In this document: in pieces, positions 18,543 to 22,960 of the stretch | Layout: each line of letters begins with the position of its first letter | Numbering within the stretch: position 1 is the first letter of the stretch | Assembly: GCA_964200075.2 (NCBI GenBank) | Contig: CAXNAA020000297.1 | Span: 1-22,960, forward strand | Direction of reading: 5' to 3' | DNA length: 22,960 bases | DNA from: Sphacelaria rigidula | Taxonomy: Eukaryota; Phaeophyceae; Sphacelariales | The notes under the pieces: generated by a model | The model's database searches: none | What the model was told of the DNA's origin: nothing | The model's input: only the letters and a program-made list of their open reading frames with translations | Program-made: the position numbers and the translations under genes

Positions 18543-18624
18543 GTCCTGGCTCTCCTCCTGTGTGACCCCGGCTGGTGCGCCCACGTGTACCGCGAGGTGT
18601 AGACCGGCGTCCAGAATAGATGGG
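18543..18624 (+). repeat. dispersed repeat, right part of interrupted copy
   Basis: Continues the 17307-17436 repeat beyond the insertion. CTCCTCCTGTGTGACCCC and CCAGAATAGATGGGA match the reverse strand of 9800-9737. Confidence 0.75.
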
Positions 18625-18970
18625 ACGACAACTTACACACACAGTATCGTCAACACAGCCTCCGGATACGAACCCGGTACAGTATACAGCGTTGGGTACA
18701 CAGGCAGTGCACCTCGGCGCCCGCTAGTCATTCACAAGTCCTGCACACGTCGGTGTGTCGTACAGCACTATTAAGTTGAGACAGCTGAGAGTTGTAGTGT
18801 AGTACTGTTGTTGCACTGACTGTACTGTCTGTAGACAGTTTTGTGTACTTCCTGCAGTAAGGGTTGTGTACTGTACTAATGTGCACATGCCCGTGTGTGT
18901 GCGTTTGCATAACATGAGAAAGTACAGTAGTTCTCGATTAAGGTTCTCTATACGCAGTAATCCTAGCTGC
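18625..18970. other. no gene seen; GTACTGT-rich stretch
   Basis: Contains repeated short GTACTGT/ACAGTAC words and CCGGGTTCGTATCCGG on the minus strand (T-arm-like) without other tRNA parts. Confidence 0.4.
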
Positions 18971-19238
18971 GTGGAGGCGAACGGGGGAACAGAGACACCT
19001 GTCGACCTGGCTGAAGATGACGTCGAAGGGCTGAAGTGGGCCACTCATGCGGATGCTACGAGGATCTCGGCAAAATGGCCACAAAAGGGCGGTGTACCTG
19101 CGCGAGCTAACGCAAGCTTCACGTTCGGTGGCCATTTTGTCAAGTCCTCGTAACAGCTGCTTGAGCGGCCGACTCCCGCCCTTTCGCATCATCATAAGCC
19201 AGGTGGGCTGGTGTCTCGGCTCCTCCGTTCGCCTCCAA
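18971..19238. repeat. inverted duplication with 111-bp arms
   Basis: Arms 18971-19082 and 19128-19238 pair with one 1-nt gap. Over 31 aligned codons there are about 21 differences in 93 bases. Shared words are GGAGGCGAACGG, GAGACACC, CCTGGCT, ACGAGGA and CAAAATGGCCAC. Both arms read in a similar frame (EANGGTETPVDLA and EANGGAETPAHLA), but differences fall about equally on codon positions 1, 2 and 3, which argues against selected coding. Confidence 0.85.
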
Positions 19239-19589
19239 ATGCTCCTCGTAGTCTTGGGTCACCCTCGTGAACGAACTGCCATCACCAGCGCTGTCGCGGG
19301 CGTTCACGGCATCCGCCATCGCCTCACTTACGATATTTGCCCTACGGCTGTGTTCTGTAACCTTGGTCGTTATGGGGCAGGGTGTCTTGTTCCGTTTCAT
19401 AACCCCGAGTGTGGCATCGACCCTTTGGGGTGTTTAGCAACTCAGGGTTTATTTGAAAAATTGAAAATTAATCCGGAGTTGCTGCGCATGTCTCTTCTCA
19501 GGGTTTAGTTTTCGGGGTTCACCTCGGAGAATTCGTCATATTCTGGCCATAAATCCCAGCTTTTAAACGCTGACCCTGAGTTTTTCCGG
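19239..19589. other. no assured gene; open minus frame leading into the inverted duplication
   Basis: The minus frame 19400-19140 (MKRNKTPCPITTK... SSFTRVTQDYEEHLEANGG) is open for 86 codons and looks moderately protein-like, but I do not recognise it and it ends within the hairpin arm. Confidence 0.3.
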
Positions 19590-19780
19590 CCGGTTTTGTG
19601 TTTCTGAAACTCTGTAATATTGAGTACTGATGCTTTTCCCCCTTGAAATGTGGAGCGGATAAGAGTACCTTCAGATCATGAATGTGATGAGCGGTGGCAA
19701 GCGAAAGAGCCTAGGAAAATCGCCAATTACGAAGGAATTACAACATGAATAGTTCAGGCGCTCGCTACTATACCCCCTCA
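19590..19780 (+). repeat. long dispersed repeat, third copy (far end)
   Basis: Aligns with the reverse strand of about 4240-4055 (ATTGAGTAC, ATGTGGAGCG, CTTCAGATC, GCGGTGGCAAGC, AAAATCGCCAATT, GTTCAGGCGC). Relative to that copy it has a 2-nt indel, an in-frame stop and a 6-nt deletion. Confidence 0.75.
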
Positions 19781-20054
19781 AGTTGCAGAAAATGGGGGGG
19801 TATTCGTTGCCGAACTTCAGCGCCACGGCGCTGATAGACCCCAAAACGTGCCCGACACTAGAAAACGTTGGTGCCCATGCTTAGAATGGGCTGCGGGTGT
19901 AATGCCCGAGTCAGATTGAATTTGAGGTAACTGGGGCAAGCGCGGGTATGTCGCGCGGACTTGTTTTCCTTGTATAATATTTTGGCTGAAGAAGGGGCGG
20001 GTATACCCCAAATGAGTTCTTCCCTCAAAAGAAAAAAAGCGCCGACGAAGTAGG

Positions 20055-20160
20055 TTAACCCTTAGACCGCGAGGTTAGTCTTCTGTTGAATCGGCATCAA
20101 TTTCAAGTGAAAAAAAGCATGCATGGTCCGGAAAGACTAACCTCGCGGTCCAAGGGTTAA
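20055..20160. mobile_element. TTAA-flanked hairpin, piggyBac-like MITE
   Basis: Arms 20055-20082 and 20133-20160 are 28 bp with 27 identical, around a 50-bp spacer. The outermost bases are TTAA on both sides, and the ends then read CCCTT(A/G)GACCGCGAGG. A TTAA target duplication with CCC-starting inverted repeats is the piggyBac pattern. The 98-bp interior cannot encode a transposase. Confidence 0.8.
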
Positions 20161-22640
20161 AGAAATGGCCAACCCTGCAGCATGGCTTGCGTTAAAGAGG
20201 CCGTGAAAAAGACAGATAATATTGCACTGCATATTTGACCACATGTACTGACTTGTACACAGAGTAGGTACTGCGCTACACTGGGCAAAAAGAGTCGATG
20301 TGCTTCATCAGCAGCGTCATCAGCAGCTATGACGACACAGTCGGTATGTCATCGCTCTCCATCCTCAGAACCCAGGACAGCGAAATATGCACAGCTTCTG
20401 TATGCGCGTCCCAGATCAGTACTGTTTTTCTCGAGGTGCAGTGTTTTTGAGCGTCGGAGGGGCGGGCGGCAGAAATTAGGAATTGCTCCAGTAGAGGTCC
20501 GTTTCTTGTATCCAACAGACAGTACCATCATGATAGGTTCTTGCTGTACAAGATGTGAGAAAATGCGTCGCTGAGAGATGGGCCATACTGCGCAAATTTG
20601 TACTGCTGTACGTACGTCGCATATTCTTAGTTTGATTGACCGCCCTTGTTCGTCGGGTCGTTGCACGGATCCTCAAACCTAACAAATGTCCTGCTTGTCT
20701 CAAAAACGCAGGCCGTTGCAAATGTTTCGAGGGGAGGGGAGTCAGTGCGAGTGAAGCTCGCAATAGCGGGCCAATCCTGGGTCCAAATTACTTGGGTCCA
20801 AATTACTGTTTGTAAATACGTACAAAAGCGCATCGCTCTTGTATGGAATAAACACAAACTGTGGGCGGAGATTACGTGGGCCACAGCGGTCGATCACCTG
20901 ACAGTGATAACGCCTGCGTATTCTCTGCGACGTGGAGGTTGTCGAGAGGAACACGTGAAAAGTGTCCCCATATCCAGACACCAAAATGCGCTTGTATGGG
21001 CGAGTTGGGCATGGATAAAGATCCAGGGCTCTACACTCAGCTCACGCAGAAAGACACCGAGCATGTGAATGTCGGCACATGCGATTGATACATGTGTCGG
21101 CAAATCTCATGGGGTTTGTCAGTACCTCCTTTTTTCGACCGTTGAACATGCGGCCATAGGACACAAATGATGACGTTGACGGGCGTGTTGGAGACAGGAG
21201 AAGGCCTGGTACCAAAAGTGACGCGTGAAGACCCCTAGGTACGGGTACGCCCGATCGATAAAGCAAACTTGCTCACAGATATCACGGGACTGTCGATGAC
21301 CCTGCACAATAATTGTTGTTAACTGTTGAACAAGACGGTCCAATATAGTCGTATGGACATTTAGGATCTTATAGGCATCTTGGTGTGGATAGGGCCTAGT
21401 AGTCGCTGACCTCGTGAATACAAATCTAAACGCATGGTGACAGAGGGATCGGTACCACGTCTTTGCAAATCTCACGGGACTGTCAGTGCCCCCCTCCACA
21501 TTACGCTGATTGTTTTAACACGACATCTACGAGACAACAGCGAAATCTGTGCACTATCTGTGAAGAGAGATGCGCATGATGGGTTTGGGGGGAACAGGGA
21601 GGAGGATTGCTCGGACGTCAACCCAACAGGAGGATTGGCTCATCCCAAGCATAACCACTTCAAGCCACTGCAACTCCGCAGTCGCACGCCGACATATTTC
21701 CGAACGGTAGTAGAGTTCAAGTACGAGGTAGAACAGAGCAAAGAAAATACACATTACAGCTCATAGAAGAGTAAAGAGTGGAGACTACAAGTCAGTACAG
21801 GAACAGGAAGTGGAGTCGGTTCTCTGCTTGGCAACCGATTCCTATCGCTCATTTGCATCGCAATGCCGATGTATAGTCATACCCATACCTTCGTAGCATT
21901 GACTCACATTCTGTACGTATTCCTCCCGCCGCGCTTACGGTGGCAGAAAGATTGTGCTCCCAAAAACAAGGCAAGACTGGAACCGGGCACAGGTTTGAAG
22001 CTCAAACCCAGAATTCCTAGTTAGGTTTGGGATGATACCCCTCCGCTCACGTACGTCTTGCGTATCTTCATCTACTGTATTCCAGCACCAGAGGCCAGAA
22101 CAACTTCAGTGTATACTTGAGATCTTGAGCAATTGCATTGTTTATCGATAACTCCTACTACCCGAGATTTTCATCTGCGTTCTTCGGCGCAGTACGAGTG
22201 CCCACGTGATGGAGCTTGTCTTATTGTGTAAATATACAGTAATTTACAGTACGTGGACGAAAAGCGCAGTGGCTCCAGATCCCAAATACGGCGCCTTTCT
22301 GCAAACAGTCAGGATCTATGTTCACGGCATAAAAGCTGAAACTTACTCTGTGATTTAGTGCACTGTTGTATAGTTTTGAAAAGTGTGCACTGGATGCTGC
22401 TGGACGAGTCAGCACGGCCTGTGCAACTGAAGTCTTCGCCTTTACTTTGTCTCCTTTCCTGTGCGGGTCTGAAGTACAGTAGGCGAAAGTAGCACGTACT
22501 TTGGTAACTGACCGTCCCAGCTTTACCGTTTTGACGCTCTTATTATACTGTGTACAGAGACTAGATTGTGAAACCGACCGCACATTATTACCGACCGGCA
22601 ACCACCGTGGAGTATGATATTCAAAGTACAGTGTCGTACC
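20161..22640. other. no recognised gene
   Basis: Open frames 20646-21068 plus (140 codons), 21499-21119 minus and 22649-22221 minus have no motif I know. A 17-bp tandem duplication (TGGGTCCAAATTACT twice) lies at about 20778-20807. A word like GCAAATCTCACGGGACTGTC recurs at 21103, 21463 and, weaker, 21275. Confidence 0.4.
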
Positions 22641-22800
22641 GTATGACAACAGACTGTATCATAGTGTACGCGGCTTCACGAAGATACAACCGTTATGATA
22701 TGTACAGCACAGCAGCACAGCAGCACAGCAGCACCGCACCACATGACAGCAGGCTATATTACAGTGTACGTAGCTTCACGAAGACACAGCCGTTGCATAT
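22641..22800 (+). repeat. direct repeat of about 58 bp, two copies
   Basis: 22642-22700 and 22743-22800 share TGTACG, GCTTCACGAAGA and CAACCGTT/CAGCCGTT, and start ATGACAACAGACT and ATGACAGCAGGCT. The offset is about 101 bp, with the AGCACAGC repeat between them. Confidence 0.75.
22706..22734 (+). repeat. octamer microsatellite (AGCACAGC)3.6
   Basis: Three perfect AGCACAGC copies plus AGCAC. Confidence 0.85.
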
Positions 22801-22960
22801 CCTCTGCGTAGCCCGCGCTACACAGGCCGGTAGCTGGATCTGTAGAAGGTTGGCACAGAGCAGGTGCAGGTGTAGGTGCGGGTAGTACGTTCCGAGCTGA
22901 CCTAGCGAGTAACCATGAGCAGCACCAACTGTGCTTCTGCTGCACATAGCGCGATTAATC

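Noticed and set aside
18172-18642. 156-codon minus frame rich in proline
   Set aside because: It is the translation of G-runs and an N gap.
18665-18700. T-arm-like CCGGGTTCGTATCCGG on the minus strand as a tRNA gene
   Set aside because: No acceptor, D or anticodon arm can be formed with the neighbouring bases.

Overview
This window is eukaryotic nuclear DNA. It has no bacterial-style gene packing and no long uninterrupted reading frames. It does have spliceosomal-type introns with GT donors and pyrimidine-tract/AG acceptors, many inverted-repeat transposable elements, a short-unit satellite, microsatellites and an 8-N assembly gap inside a G-run. Base composition, long repeat-filled introns and the style of the one protein I can recognise suggest an algal or other protist genome (for example a stramenopile or a chromerid). 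The sequence does not settle the lineage. The one gene I can identify lies on the minus strand. It is a class 3 (alpha/beta-hydrolase) lipase assembled from at least three exons: 10550-10136, 8038-7923 and 7272-6837. Together they carry the FRGT motif, a GHSRGG nucleophile elbow whose Arg codon is split by an intron, a conserved Asp-Val/Leu-Val segment, and the PP-x-G-x-x-H-x-G block of the family. The phases of all joins agree. A possible 5' exon (12184-12000) and two possible 3' exons (5748-5631 and 5447-5369) also fit in phase. The 3' exons would supply a better candidate for the catalytic His. The rest is mostly repeats, and the lipase introns are full of them. Intron 10135-8039 holds two tandem foldback units (8560-9210) and a dispersed repeat next to a tRNA-like head (9737-10085). 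Intron 7922-7273 holds a roughly 310-bp element with 30-bp terminal inverted repeats. The intron upstream of 10550 holds G-rich repeats shared with the window start. Between 12.9 and 14.7 kb lie three members of one small inverted-repeat family with 8-bp target duplications. At 15.4-16.4 kb is a tandem foldback array with a roughly 390-bp period. It abuts a dispersed repeat that recurs inverted at 4.05-4.6 kb and, for its other end, at 19.6-19.8 kb. A 1.1-kb terminal-inverted-repeat element (17437-18542) is inserted in a second copy of the dispersed repeat from the lipase intron, so that intron copy serves as a paralogous empty site. A 106-bp TTAA-flanked hairpin (20055-20160) looks like a piggyBac-type MITE. 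A satellite of about 44 bp occupies 2886-3310. The flanks (68-2750, 4600-5370, 20.2-22.6 kb) contain only modest open frames that I do not recognise. I found no rRNA, no intact tRNA, no CRISPR array and no convincing novel protein system. The main points of interest are the split lipase gene and the dense nest of datable mobile elements in and around it.
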